Assembly: GCA_900550685.1 (NCBI GenBank)
Contig: URTS01000018.1
Location: 1-20,373 of the forward strand
Source: an uncultured Oscillibacter sp.
GTDB taxonomy: Bacteria > Bacillota > Clostridia > Oscillospirales > Oscillospiraceae
DNA length: 20,373 bases
Direction: 5' to 3'
Shown: positions 1 through 8,245 of the stretch, one piece after another
How the letters are laid out: every line of letters starts with the position of its first letter
How positions within the stretch are numbered: the first letter of the stretch is position 1
Made by a program: the position numbers and the translations under genes
The notes under the pieces: model-generated
The model's database searches: none
What the model saw: the letters and a program-made list of their open reading frames with translations, nothing else
What the model was told of the DNA's origin: nothing

Positions 1-981
1 AAAACCCTGCTGCGGGAGGTACTGGGATCTGCCCGGGGCCGCACCGCCTCCACCCAGGCCGCCTTTCTGGCCGCCCTTGAGAAAACCTCGGTCTACTGCG
101 ATTTTCTCTCCCCCCTGCCGGTGCCCTATCTGGCGGAGCTGATGGGCGTCAGCGTGGAAAGCGCACTTTCCATCCGAGCCCTGGCGGCTTCGGAGGAAAA
201 CGGCCAGGTGGTGCTCCTGCTGTGGGACGGCGGCAGCGGCTATTACCGCTGCGCCACCGCCGTGCAGACCTCTACCCTGACGGAGGTGCTGGACCACTTT
301 GCCCTGGGCGTCACCACCTTCGCCTTTGAAGATGCCAGCGGCTACGGCCAGCACCTGGCCCCCCTGTCCCTCCTTCCGGACCCCTTGCCGGAGCTGCCCC
401 AGCTGACGGTCAGCGAGACCGCAGTCTCCACGGAGACGCTGCTCTCCGCTCTGTGCTTCAACCCCCACACCAATTCCCGGTATCAGGATGCCGGGGGGGC
501 GGAGGTGGTTGTGGAGGGTGACCGGGTCATCCGCATCAACGCCAGCGGCACCTTCTCTTATACCAGCGGCGGCGAGACCGCCCTGGCCATTGATGCTTCC
601 GGCTCCGTGCCCACGGTGCGGGAGGCCGTCACCGGCGTGCAGGCCCTGCTGGAGACCTTGCTGCCGGAGGGGGAAGCCAGGCTGTACCTGCTCTCCCTGA
701 AGCAGGAGGGCAGTGAAACGGTCCTGACCTTCGGCTATCAGCTGGGGGGCGTGCCCATCCGCTTTGCCGACGGCTCCGCCGCCGCAGAAGTAATCCTCTC
801 CGGCCGGACCGTCTCCGCCCTGACCCTGCGGCCCCGGCAGTATACCGCCGAAACCGCCTCCGCCCTGCTGCCCCTGCGGCAGGCCATGGCCATCGCCGGG
901 CGAAATGAAGGAACGGAGCTTTCCATCGGCTATGCCGATACCGGCACCTATCCCCTCTCCGCCGTCTGGCTGGCGGATTGA
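1..981 (+). CDS. YycH-like regulatory protein of the WalRK system (5' end outside window)
   Basis: The frame is open from base 1, so the start lies upstream and at least 326 residues are visible. No membrane segment is seen in this part; YycH proteins carry theirs at the missing N-terminus. The sequence alternates short beta-type segments with acidic loops and has no enzymatic motif. The call rests mainly on position: it is followed by a YycI-like membrane protein, a YycJ-type metallo-hydrolase and rlmH, an order known from walR-walK-yycH-yycI-yycJ loci of Firmicutes. In that system YycH and YycI are extracytoplasmic proteins that modulate the cell-wall sensor kinase WalK. The stop is 30 bases before the next start, so the two are probably co-transcribed. 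Similarity to named YycH proteins was not tested. Confidence 0.6.
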   Translation, partial: KTLLREVLGSARGRTASTQAAFLAALEKTSVYCDFLSPLPVPYLAELMGVSVESALSIRALAASEENGQVVLLLWDGGSGYYRCATAVQTSTLTEVLDHFALGVTTFAFEDASGYGQHLAPLSLLPDPLPELPQLTVSETAVSTETLLSALCFNPHTNSRYQDAGGAEVVVEGDRVIRINASGTFSYTSGGETALAIDASGSVPTVREAVTGVQALLETLLPEGEARLYLLSLKQEGSETVLTFGYQLGGVPIRFADGSAAAEVILSGRTVSALTLRPRQYTAETASALLPLRQAMAIAGRNEGTELSIGYADTGTYPLSAVWLAD

Positions 982-1011
982 TCTGTAATTCCGGAAAGGA
1001 GCTGAGACGCC

Positions 1012-1821
1012 ATGGAGCGCTACCGCCTGAAAAACATTATCATTCTGATCCTGGCACTGCTCAACGCCTTTCTGCTGGTGGCCCTGGGCATCCGGGGCAC
1101 AGAGGAGCACACCGCCCGCCGCACCCAGCAGCAGGAGCTGGTGGCCCTTTTCGCCGCCGACGGCATGACCCTGGACCCCGCCCTGATCCCGGCGGACACG
1201 GAGCTTTCCGCCTATACCCTCCTCCGGGACGAAACGCTGGAAAAGAACGCTGCGGCTTTCTGGCTGGGGACCATTTCCGAGCGCACCGCCCAGGGCGGCG
1301 GCATCTATACCTACAGCGGCAGCCATGGCGCGGCGGTATTCCGGGACACCGGCAGCTTCGACATCGCCGGGACCCTCTCCGTCGGGGATGCAGCGTCCCT
1401 GTGCCGGGACTTCTGCAAAAAATTCTCCTATACGGAGCCGGCATTCACTCTGGACGAGACCGGCAGCGGCACCGCCACGGCCCTGCGGCAGTGGAACGGC
1501 GCGCCGGTATCCAACTGCGCGGTGCTCTTCACCCTCAACGGCGGCGTCGTCACCGCCATCAGCGGTTCCCTGCTGCCGGATACCGGCACCGTTGCCAGCG
1601 AAGAGCAGCCCCTACTCTCCGCCTTCGCAGCCCTGACGGCCTTTCAGCAGATGCGCCACGAGTCCAGCTCCGTGGTCTCCACCATTACGGACATCAGCCT
1701 CTGCTACGAGCTGCAAAGCACGGCGGCCGCCCCCATGGCTCTGGTCCCCTCCTGGCACATTGTGACGGACACCGCTTCATTTTATGTAAACTGTGTGTCC
1801 GGCGCCGTCCGCCGGGCCTGA
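1012..1821 (+). CDS. YycI-like membrane-anchored regulatory protein of the WalRK system
   Basis: This 269-residue protein has one hydrophobic segment at about residues 8-27 after a short positive N-terminus (MERYRLKN), then a long soluble part. That is a type II membrane anchor with an outside domain, the layout of YycI proteins. The ATG at 1012 is preceded by AAAGGAG (995-1001) at 10 bases. A longer reading in another frame over the same DNA is a shadow. It directly follows the YycH-like gene and precedes murA and yycJ, which supports a role in tuning the WalK kinase that controls peptidoglycan turnover. The two yyc-like proteins have no catalytic motif and evolve fast, so the family name relies on topology and context. 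Confidence 0.6.
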   Translation: MERYRLKNIIILILALLNAFLLVALGIRGTEEHTARRTQQQELVALFAADGMTLDPALIPADTELSAYTLLRDETLEKNAAAFWLGTISERTAQGGGIYTYSGSHGAAVFRDTGSFDIAGTLSVGDAASLCRDFCKKFSYTEPAFTLDETGSGTATALRQWNGAPVSNCAVLFTLNGGVVTAISGSLLPDTGTVASEEQPLLSAFAALTAFQQMRHESSSVVSTITDISLCYELQSTAAAPMALVPSWHIVTDTASFYVNCVSGAVRRA

Positions 1822-1898
1822 AAAACCGGCGCGTCCGGTCATCTGCCCCCGCATCCCTGTTTTTTCCTGAGAAATTTTTCCGCATCCGGCGGAACTGT

Positions 1899-1927
1899 TT
1901 GCTTTTTCCCTGATAGTATGTTATACT
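1899..1927 (+). promoter_or_regulatory. Sigma-A-type promoter upstream of murA
   Basis: A -35 box TTGCTT (1899-1904) and a -10 box TATACT (1922-1927) are separated by exactly 17 bases, and a TG lies one base before the -10 (1919-1920, extended -10). Transcription would start near 1934, leaving a leader of about 135 bases before the murA start. It suggests murA, yycJ and rlmH can be expressed apart from the upstream yyc genes. The gap 1822-2070 has no coding region that I can support and no clean terminator. Confidence 0.65.
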
Positions 1928-2070
1928 GCATGGAGATTATCAAAGTGGATGATTCTGCTTTTTATCCATAGGGGACCAGCCCCTTGCATGAAGGGCCCTG
2001 CGGCGGGAAAACTACCTGTGTCCGCAGCGGCCGTCCCCGCAAAAGATCACCTTGAAATGAGGTCATAATT

Positions 2071-3372
2071 TTGACAAAATATATCGTACACGGCGGTAAG
2101 CCCCTTTTCGGCGAAGTGGAGATCAGCGGCGCGAAGAACGCAGCCGTGGCCATCATTCCCGCCGCCATCCTGGTGGACGGCGTCTGCCGCATTGAAAACA
2201 TTCCCCAGATCTCCGACGTCACCGCTATTTTGAAGATCCTGGAGCAGTTGGGTGCAGGCGTCCGCTCCGTCAACCGCCACACCGTGGAGATCGACAGCCG
2301 CCATATCCACACCACCCGCACCTCCTATGAGCTCAGCCGGAAGCTGCGGGCCTCCTATTACCTGATCGGCGCTCTGCTGGGCCGCTTCGGCAAGGCGGAG
2401 GTCGCCATGCCCGGCGGCTGCAATTTCGGCGGCGTCCGGCCCATTGACCAGCATGTCAAGGGATTTTCCGCCCTGGGCGCCGGCGTCACCACCGAGGGCG
2501 GCTATATCAACGCTGCCGTGAAGGAAGGCCGCCTCACCGGCGCCAACATCTACCTGGACGTGGTATCCGTGGGCGCTACCATGAACATCATGATGGCCGC
2601 CGTTCTGGCCCAGGGGGACACGGTGATCGAAAACGCGGCCAAGGAGCCCCACATCGTAGACCTAGCCAACTTCCTGAACTCCATGGGCGCCGACATTCGG
2701 GGCGCCGGTACCGATACCATCAAGATCCGGGGCGTGGAAAAGCTCACCGGCGGCTCCTATGCCATCATTCCCGACCAGATCGAGGCAGGCACCTACATGG
2801 CCGCCGTAGCTGCCACCGGCGGTCAGATCCTGGTGAAAAACATCATCCCCAAGCACATGGACTGCATCACCGCCAAGCTTCAGGAGTGCGGCGTGGATGT
2901 GGAGGAAAACGAGGACACCCTGCTGGTGCGCCGCTCCGGCCGGCTGAAAAAGGCCAACGTCAAGACCCTGCCCTACCCCGGCTTCCCCACGGATATGCAG
3001 CCCCAGATGACCACGGTCCTCTCCCTAGCCCAGGGCACCAGCCTAGTGACGGAGGGGGTCTGGAGCAGCCGCTACCGCTATGTGGATGAGCTCAAGCGCA
3101 TGGGCGCCCGCATCCAGGTGGACGACAAGACCGCTGTGGTGGAGGGCGTGGAAAAGCTCACCGGCGCGCCCATTCAGGCCTATGACCTGCGAGCCGGCGC
3201 GGCTCTGGTCATCGCCGCCCTGGCAGCCCAGGGGGAGAGCGAGATCTCCAATGTACAGTATATCGAGCGGGGCTATGAGGATATCATCGGCAAGCTCCGG
3301 GCTTTGGGTGCGGATATCCGTGCCGTGGAGGAGCCTGACGAGGACGCCCTCACCGCCGCACAAATCAGCTGA
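2071..3372 (+). CDS. murA: UDP-N-acetylglucosamine 1-carboxyvinyltransferase
   Basis: MurA transfers enolpyruvate from PEP to UDP-GlcNAc, the first committed step of peptidoglycan synthesis in the cytoplasm. The 433-residue length is normal for the family. The N-terminus has the family pattern EISGAKNA with Lys22-Asn23, and PGGC places the catalytic, fosfomycin-target cysteine at residue 117. FPTDMQ near residue 305 holds the catalytic aspartate. Translation starts at TTG 2071, with GAGG at 2059-2062, 8 bases upstream; no better ATG precedes the conserved N-terminus. It has its own extended -10 promoter and lies between yyc-type genes, tying wall synthesis to the WalRK neighbourhood. Only one murA is visible, so whether a second paralogue exists elsewhere cannot be judged. 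Confidence 0.97.
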   Translation: MTKYIVHGGKPLFGEVEISGAKNAAVAIIPAAILVDGVCRIENIPQISDVTAILKILEQLGAGVRSVNRHTVEIDSRHIHTTRTSYELSRKLRASYYLIGALLGRFGKAEVAMPGGCNFGGVRPIDQHVKGFSALGAGVTTEGGYINAAVKEGRLTGANIYLDVVSVGATMNIMMAAVLAQGDTVIENAAKEPHIVDLANFLNSMGADIRGAGTDTIKIRGVEKLTGGSYAIIPDQIEAGTYMAAVAATGGQILVKNIIPKHMDCITAKLQECGVDVEENEDTLLVRRSGRLKKANVKTLPYPGFPTDMQPQMTTVLSLAQGTSLVTEGVWSSRYRYVDELKRMGARIQVDDKTAVVEGVEKLTGAPIQAYDLRAGAALVIAALAAQGESEISNVQYIERGYEDIIGKLRALGADIRAVEEPDEDALTAAQIS

Positions 3373-3472
3373 TCTTCACGTCCGTCAGGGAGTGTACCGG
3401 CCTTGACCGGTCCGTTCCCCGGCGGATGTTTTTCCCAGGAACCATCTCCGTTCAAAAAGCGAGGTATTTTTC

Positions 3473-4267
3473 TTGACCACCGTACATACCCTTGCCAGCG
3501 GCTCCTCCGGCAACGCCGCTGTGCTCTCCTGCGGCGACACCCACCTGCTGATCGACGCCGGAATCTCCTGCCGCCGGATCACCGCGGCTCTGAAGGAGCT
3601 GGGCCTGTCCCCGGCGGAACTGGGGGCCATTCTCATCACCCACACCCACACGGACCATATCGCCGGGCTGAACGTGCTGCTGAAAAAGACGAACTGTCCC
3701 ATTCTGGCCACGGCCCGGACCTGCCGGGAACTGAACTCCCGCCTGCCGGAGACTGAATCCAGGCTTCAGGCGGTGGACGACCCCATAAGCTTCGGGGACA
3801 TGGAGATCACCCCCGTTCCCACCTCTCACGACGCCCCCGGCTCCTGCGGCTGGCGGTTCGATACGGACGGCGGCAGCGTGGGCTTTCTCACAGACACCGG
3901 CTACATCACCGACGAGGCGGCGGACCTGCTGCCGGGGGTGGACCTGGCCATTCTGGAGGCCAACCATGATGTGGAGGCCCTCCGCTCCGGGCCCTATCCC
4001 TACTATCTGAAACAGCGGATCCTGGGCCTGGAAGGCCACCTGTGCAACGAGGATGCCGCCGCCTTTGCCGTTACTCTGGCGGAACACGGCGCCGGTGAGA
4101 TCGTGCTGGCCCATCTGAGCCACGACAACAACACCCCGGCCATGGCTTTGAACGCCGTGGAAAGCGCCCTGTCCGCCGCCGGACTGTCCCCGGCGCTGAC
4201 CGTGGCGCCCCGGGATACCCTGGGCCCCTGCCATGCGGCGGTAAGGAGGGCTGTATGCAGAAAGTGA
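3473..4267 (+). CDS. yycJ: YycJ/WalJ-type metallo-beta-lactamase-fold hydrolase
   Basis: This 264-residue cytoplasmic protein has the metal-binding signature THTHTDH (His57, His59, Asp61, His62), followed by further conserved metal-ligand regions (TSHDAPGS, LTDTGY, NHD and AHLSHDNN). This is the YycJ/WalJ branch of the fold, a presumed nuclease or phosphodiesterase linked to the WalRK system and to coordination of DNA replication with division. Translation starts at TTG 3473, with GAGG (3461-3464) 8 bases upstream, so both murA and this gene use TTG. It overlaps rlmH by 13 bases, which points to translational coupling. The real substrate is not shown by the sequence. Confidence 0.88.
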   Translation: MTTVHTLASGSSGNAAVLSCGDTHLLIDAGISCRRITAALKELGLSPAELGAILITHTHTDHIAGLNVLLKKTNCPILATARTCRELNSRLPETESRLQAVDDPISFGDMEITPVPTSHDAPGSCGWRFDTDGGSVGFLTDTGYITDEAADLLPGVDLAILEANHDVEALRSGPYPYYLKQRILGLEGHLCNEDAAAFAVTLAEHGAGEIVLAHLSHDNNTPAMALNAVESALSAAGLSPALTVAPRDTLGPCHAAVRRAVCRK

Positions 4268-4737
4268 CCATCCTCTGTACCGGCAAGCTGAAGGAAAAAT
4301 TCTATCTGGACGCTGCCTCAGAATACGCAAAGCGGCTGAGCCGTTTCTGCAAGCTGGATATTCTGGAACTGCCGGAGGAACGCCTTCCGGAGAATCCCTC
4401 CCCCGCCCAGGTCGAGGCGGCCCTTTCCAAAGAGGCGGACGCCGTCCGCGCCAAGCTGCCTGCCAGCTGCCTGCTGATCGCCATGTGCGTGGAAGGTAAA
4501 GAACGGTCCAGCGAGGAGCTGGCCCGCTATCTGGCGGACAGCGCCGCCCAGGGAGCCAGCCACATCGTCTTTCTGATCGGCAGTTCCTTCGGGATGCACC
4601 CCTCCCTGAAGCAGCAGGCAGACCTGCGGCTGTCCATGTCCCCCATGACCTTTCCCCATCACCTGCTGCGGGTGATGCTGCTGGAACAGATCTACCGGGC
4701 ATATCAGATCAATGCAGGCAGCCGCTACCATAAATAA
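4255..4737 (+). CDS. rlmH: 23S rRNA (pseudouridine-1915-N3)-methyltransferase RlmH
   Basis: RlmH is a small SPOUT methyltransferase that methylates pseudouridine 1915 of 23S rRNA in assembled ribosomes. The 160-residue length matches the family (about 155-160). The SAM-binding knot region reads FLIGSSFG (residues 106-113), where many homologues have a second Gly in place of the first Ser. The C-terminus MTFPHHLLR...EQIYRAY...YHK is the family hallmark; the usual Pro before YHK is Arg here. The start lies inside the end of yycJ, with AAGGAGG just upstream. rlmH at the end of a walRK-yyc cluster is a common Firmicutes arrangement. Confidence 0.95.
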   Translation: MQKVTILCTGKLKEKFYLDAASEYAKRLSRFCKLDILELPEERLPENPSPAQVEAALSKEADAVRAKLPASCLLIAMCVEGKERSSEELARYLADSAAQGASHIVFLIGSSFGMHPSLKQQADLRLSMSPMTFPHHLLRVMLLEQIYRAYQINAGSRYHK

Positions 4738-4772
4738 TTTGCAGTTTACATAATGCAAGGAGGTACTTACAA

Positions 4773-6500
4773 ATGGATTTCATGCAGGAATATGAAAAGT
4801 GGCTCCACAGCCCCGCCCTCTCTCCGGAGGAACACGCCGAACTGGAAGCCATCAAGGATGACCCCAAAGAAATTGAAAGCCGGTTCTTCGGCCCTCTGGA
4901 ATTCGGCACTGCCGGTCTGCGGGGCACCATGTACACCGGTCTGCACAACATGAACATCCACGTGATCCGCTGGGCCACCCAGGGCTTCGCCGATGTCATC
5001 GCCTCCGAGGGCGAGGAGGGCAAGCGGAAGGGCGTGGCCATCTGCATGGACTGCCGGAACCACTCCATGGAGTTCGCCCGGGCCGCTGCAGAGGTCTGCG
5101 CCGCCAACGGCATCCATGTCCGGATCTTCGAGTCCCTGCGGCCCACCCCGGAGCTAAGCTTCGCCGTCCGGGAATACGGCTGCCAGGCAGGCATCAACGT
5201 CACCGCCAGCCACAACCCCAAGGAATACAACGGCTATAAGGTCTACTGGTCCGACGGTGCCCAGCTGCCCCCCCACCATGCCGATGCCATTGCCAAGCGG
5301 CTGGAGCAGATTGACATTTTCAGCGGCGTGAAGCGGATGGACTTTGACGAAGCCGTCAAGGCCGGTCTGATCGAGACCATGGGAGAAGAAACGGACCGGA
5401 AGTTCATGGCCAACGTCACCGCCATGATCAACGATAAGGAGACCGTGGCCAAGGTGGCGGACACCTTCAAAATGGTCTACACCCCCTTCCACGGCTGCGG
5501 CTATAAGCTGGTGCCGGAAGCCCTGAAAACCCTGGGCATCAAGCACCTGATCTGCGTACCAGAGCAGATGGTCATTGACGGCAATTTCCCCACGGTGGTC
5601 TCCCCCAACCCGGAGAATCCCGAGGGCTTCTATCTGGCCATTGACCTGGCAAAAAAGAACGACGTGGACTTCATTCTGGGCACCGATCCAGACAGCGACC
5701 GGGTGGGTATCATGGTCCGGAACCATGACGGCGAATTCCAGCCCGTCACCGGCAACCAGACCGGCGTGCTGCTGCTGGATTACCTGATCGGCGCCATGAA
5801 GCGCTCCGGCAGGCTGCCGGAAAACCCGGTGGCCCTCAAGACCATCGTCACCACGGAAATGGCCCGGAAGGTGGCCGAGAGCAACGGCGTCCAGTGCTTC
5901 GACACCTTCACCGGCTTCAAGTTCATGGCGGAGAAAAAGAACGCCCTGGAAGCCTCCGGCGAGGGCAAGGTCATCTTCTCCTACGAGGAGTCCTACGGCT
6001 ACATGCTGGGCGATTACGTCCGGGACAAGGACGCCGTCACCGCCTCTATGCTGCTGACGGAAATGGCCGCCTGGTACGCTGCCCAGGGCATGACCCTTTT
6101 CGATGCCCTCAACGCCCTGTACGAAAAGTACGGCTGGTACGCCGAAAAGACCCACAACCTGGTGATGCCGGGTCTGGACGGTCTCCGGGACATGGCCAAG
6201 CTGATGGCGGACCTCCGGGAGAATCCCCCGGCGGAGATCAGCGGCGTTAAGGTCGTGGTCCGGAAGGACTACACCGACGGCACCGTCACCGACTGCGCCA
6301 CTGGGGCGCAAAGCCGCATGGAGCTCTCCGGCTCCAACGTGCTGCGCTTTGAGCTGGCAGACGGCACCGTCATTCTTGCACGCCCCTCCGGCACGGAGCC
6401 CAAGATCAAGGTCTACATCCTGACCCGGGGCACCGACGCGGCCTCCTCCGCCGCCAATCTGGAAAAGTACGGCAAGTGGGTGGCGGCTCTGAAGCCCTGA
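4773..6500 (+). CDS. Alpha-D-phosphohexomutase (phosphoglucomutase / phosphomannomutase)
   Basis: The enzyme interconverts hexose 1- and 6-phosphates, feeding UDP-sugars for wall, glycolipid or storage-polymer synthesis. All four family loops are present in the 575-residue protein: catalytic phosphoserine TASHNP (Ser146), Mg-binding DPDSDR (Asp305, 307, 309), sugar-recognition EESYGY (405-410) and phosphate-binding RPSGTEPK (537-544). The length and the N-terminal FGTAGLRG fit the PgcA/PGM2-like subfamily, where glucose phosphate is the usual substrate; mannose phosphate cannot be excluded. The start at 4773 has a full Shine-Dalgarno AAGGAGGT at 4757-4764, 8 bases upstream. It lies 35 bases after rlmH without a visible terminator, so it may extend that transcription unit. 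Confidence 0.93.
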   Translation: MDFMQEYEKWLHSPALSPEEHAELEAIKDDPKEIESRFFGPLEFGTAGLRGTMYTGLHNMNIHVIRWATQGFADVIASEGEEGKRKGVAICMDCRNHSMEFARAAAEVCAANGIHVRIFESLRPTPELSFAVREYGCQAGINVTASHNPKEYNGYKVYWSDGAQLPPHHADAIAKRLEQIDIFSGVKRMDFDEAVKAGLIETMGEETDRKFMANVTAMINDKETVAKVADTFKMVYTPFHGCGYKLVPEALKTLGIKHLICVPEQMVIDGNFPTVVSPNPENPEGFYLAIDLAKKNDVDFILGTDPDSDRVGIMVRNHDGEFQPVTGNQTGVLLLDYLIGAMKRSGRLPENPVALKTIVTTEMARKVAESNGVQCFDTFTGFKFMAEKKNALEASGEGKVIFSYEESYGYMLGDYVRDKDAVTASMLLTEMAAWYAAQGMTLFDALNALYEKYGWYAEKTHNLVMPGLDGLRDMAKLMADLRENPPAEISGVKVVVRKDYTDGTVTDCATGAQSRMELSGSNVLRFELADGTVILARPSGTEPKIKVYILTRGTDAASSAANLEKYGKWVAALKP

Positions 6501-6602
6501 AGCTAGGCTACTGTCTTCCGCGGCAAAATAGCCAGATCTCCAGCAGTAAAATATTTCGCTTGATAGCTGTTTTTTTCACACTGTTGTGTCTCTATGATAA
6601 AC

Positions 6603-6628
6603 CCCCCGCCTGAATAATCAGGCGGGGG
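6603..6628. terminator. Shared hairpin terminator between the phosphohexomutase gene and guaA
   Basis: An 11-bp perfect GC-rich stem (6603-6613 with 6618-6628) closes a 4-base loop (ATAA). TTTT follows on the + strand; on the - strand a shorter GTTT follows. It lies between two convergent genes and probably ends both transcripts, more efficiently on the + strand. The interval 6501-6645 holds no gene. Confidence 0.85.
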
Positions 6629-6645
6629 TTTTCAGCTTCATGAAA

Positions 6646-8187
6646 TTATTCCCACTCAATGGTTGCGGGGGGTTTGGAGGTAATGTCGTAGACAATCCGG
6701 TTAATGTGGGGCACCTCGTTGACGATGCGGACGGAAACTCGGTCCAGCACATCGTAAGGGATGCGGGTCCAGTCGGCGGTCATAAAGTCGGTGGTGGTGA
6801 CGCTGCGGAGGGCCAGGGTATAGTCATAAGTCCGGCCGTCGCCCATAACACCCACGGAGCGCATGTTGGTCAGCACAGCAAAGTACTGGTTCATGGTGCC
6901 CTCCAGGTGAGCCTTGGCGACCTCATCCCGGAAGATGAAGTCCGCCAGGCGCAGGGTATCCAGCTTCTCCTTGGTGATCTCACCGATGACGCGGATAGCA
7001 AGGCCGGGCCCCGGGAAGGGCTGGCGCATCACCAGATACTCCGGCAGGCCCAGTTCGCGGCCCAGTTGGCGCACCTCGTCCTTGAAGAGCATCCGCAGAG
7101 GCTCGATGATCTCCTTGAAATCCACATAATCCGGCAGGCCGCCCACATTGTGGTGGCTCTTGATGACGGCGGCATCGCCGGTGCCGGATTCGATGACATC
7201 GGGATAAATGGTGCCCTGCACCAGATAATCCACCTGTCCGATCTTCTTGGCCTCCGCCTCAAAGATCCGGATGAACTCCTCGCCGATGATCTTGCGCTTG
7301 CGCTCTGGCTCGGACACACCGGCCAGCTTACCCAGGAACAGCTCCTCGGCATTGGCCCGGACAAAGTTGATGTCCCACTTCTTGAAGGCTTCCTCCACCT
7401 CGTCGCCTTCGTTAAGGCGCATGAGGCCGTGATCCACGAATACGCAGGTCAGCTGGCTGCCCACGGCTTCCGCCACCAGAGCCGCCGCCACGGAGGAATC
7501 CACGCCGCCGGACAGGGCCAGCAGCACCTTGCCGTCCCCTACCTTTTCCCGGATCTGGCGGATGGCCACATCCTTGTAGTCGCCCATGGTCCACTCGCCC
7601 TTGGCGCCGCAGATCTCATAGAGGAAGTTGCGGATCATATCAGTGCCGTGCTGGGTGTGGTTCACCTCGGGGTGGAACTGCACGCCGTAGAAGCCCCGGC
7701 TCTCGTCGCAGATGGCCACATTGGGGCAGGCATCGGAATGGGCCACCAGGGTAAAGCCCTCCGGCACCTTTTCCATATAGTCGCCGTGGCTCATCCAGGA
7801 AATGCCCTCGGCAGGCAGGCCCTTGAAAAGCTTGCAGTCGGTGTTGAAATACGTCTCGGTCTTGCCGTACTCCCGAGCGGAGTCGTCCGTGGCCGCCACC
7901 ACCCTGCCGCCCAGGTTGTGGGCCAGCAGCTGGCAGCCGTAGCAGATGCCCAGGATGGGGATGCCCAGCTTGAAGATCTCAGGATCGGCCTGGGGAGACT
8001 TGGGATCGTATACGCTGTTGGGACCGCCGGTGAAGATGATGCCGATGGGGTCCAGGGCCTTGATATCGGCCAGGGGCGTGGTGTAGGGCTTGACCTCGCA
8101 GTACACATTGCACTCCCGGACGCGCCGGGCGATGAGCTGGTTATACTGTCCGCCGAAGTCAAGGACCAGAATCATTTGTGAAGCCAT
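6646..8187 (-). CDS. guaA: GMP synthase, glutamine-hydrolysing
   Basis: GuaA aminates XMP to GMP using ATP and ammonia from glutamine. The 513-residue protein has the class I amidotransferase domain first: nucleophile Cys82 in GICYG, and His172/Glu174 in QFHPEV. Then comes the ATP pyrophosphatase domain with the PP-loop SGGVDSS (226-232), and the dimerisation domain ending in IEWE. The ATG at 8187 has GGAGG 5 bases upstream. It is the last gene of the seven-gene minus-strand run, 54 bases behind pyrG. A candidate promoter in that gap could also express it alone. A reading of equal length on the opposite strand is an antisense shadow. Confidence 0.97.
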   Translation of the reverse strand: MASQMILVLDFGGQYNQLIARRVRECNVYCEVKPYTTPLADIKALDPIGIIFTGGPNSVYDPKSPQADPEIFKLGIPILGICYGCQLLAHNLGGRVVAATDDSAREYGKTETYFNTDCKLFKGLPAEGISWMSHGDYMEKVPEGFTLVAHSDACPNVAICDESRGFYGVQFHPEVNHTQHGTDMIRNFLYEICGAKGEWTMGDYKDVAIRQIREKVGDGKVLLALSGGVDSSVAAALVAEAVGSQLTCVFVDHGLMRLNEGDEVEEAFKKWDINFVRANAEELFLGKLAGVSEPERKRKIIGEEFIRIFEAEAKKIGQVDYLVQGTIYPDVIESGTGDAAVIKSHHNVGGLPDYVDFKEIIEPLRMLFKDEVRQLGRELGLPEYLVMRQPFPGPGLAIRVIGEITKEKLDTLRLADFIFRDEVAKAHLEGTMNQYFAVLTNMRSVGVMGDGRTYDYTLALRSVTTTDFMTADWTRIPYDVLDRVSVRIVNEVPHINRIVYDITSKPPATIEWE

Positions 8188-8216
8188 AGGGTCCTCCTCA
8201 ATCTGATGTTGCCTTT

Positions 8217-8245
8217 AGCATACCACATTCAGCGGCGCATTTCAA
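8217..8245 (-). promoter_or_regulatory. Candidate internal promoter for guaA
   Basis: On the minus strand, TTGAAA (8245-8240) and TATGCT (8222-8217) are 17 bases apart, with TG one base before the -10. The -35 overlaps the pyrG stop codon. It would give guaA a short leader of about 25 bases. It is sequence-based only, and both boxes deviate from consensus. Confidence 0.45.

Noticed and set aside
6501..6600. Second terminator from CAGC...GCTG before TTTTTTT near 6570
   Set aside because: The stem is only 4 bp with a long loop; the 11-bp hairpin just downstream is the convincing terminator.
6640..8181. 513-codon open frame antisense to guaA
   Set aside because: Same extent as guaA on the other strand. 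Its sequence is rich in His, Gly, Val and Ala with no domain, as expected from antisense reading of GC-rich coding DNA; guaA has every catalytic motif.
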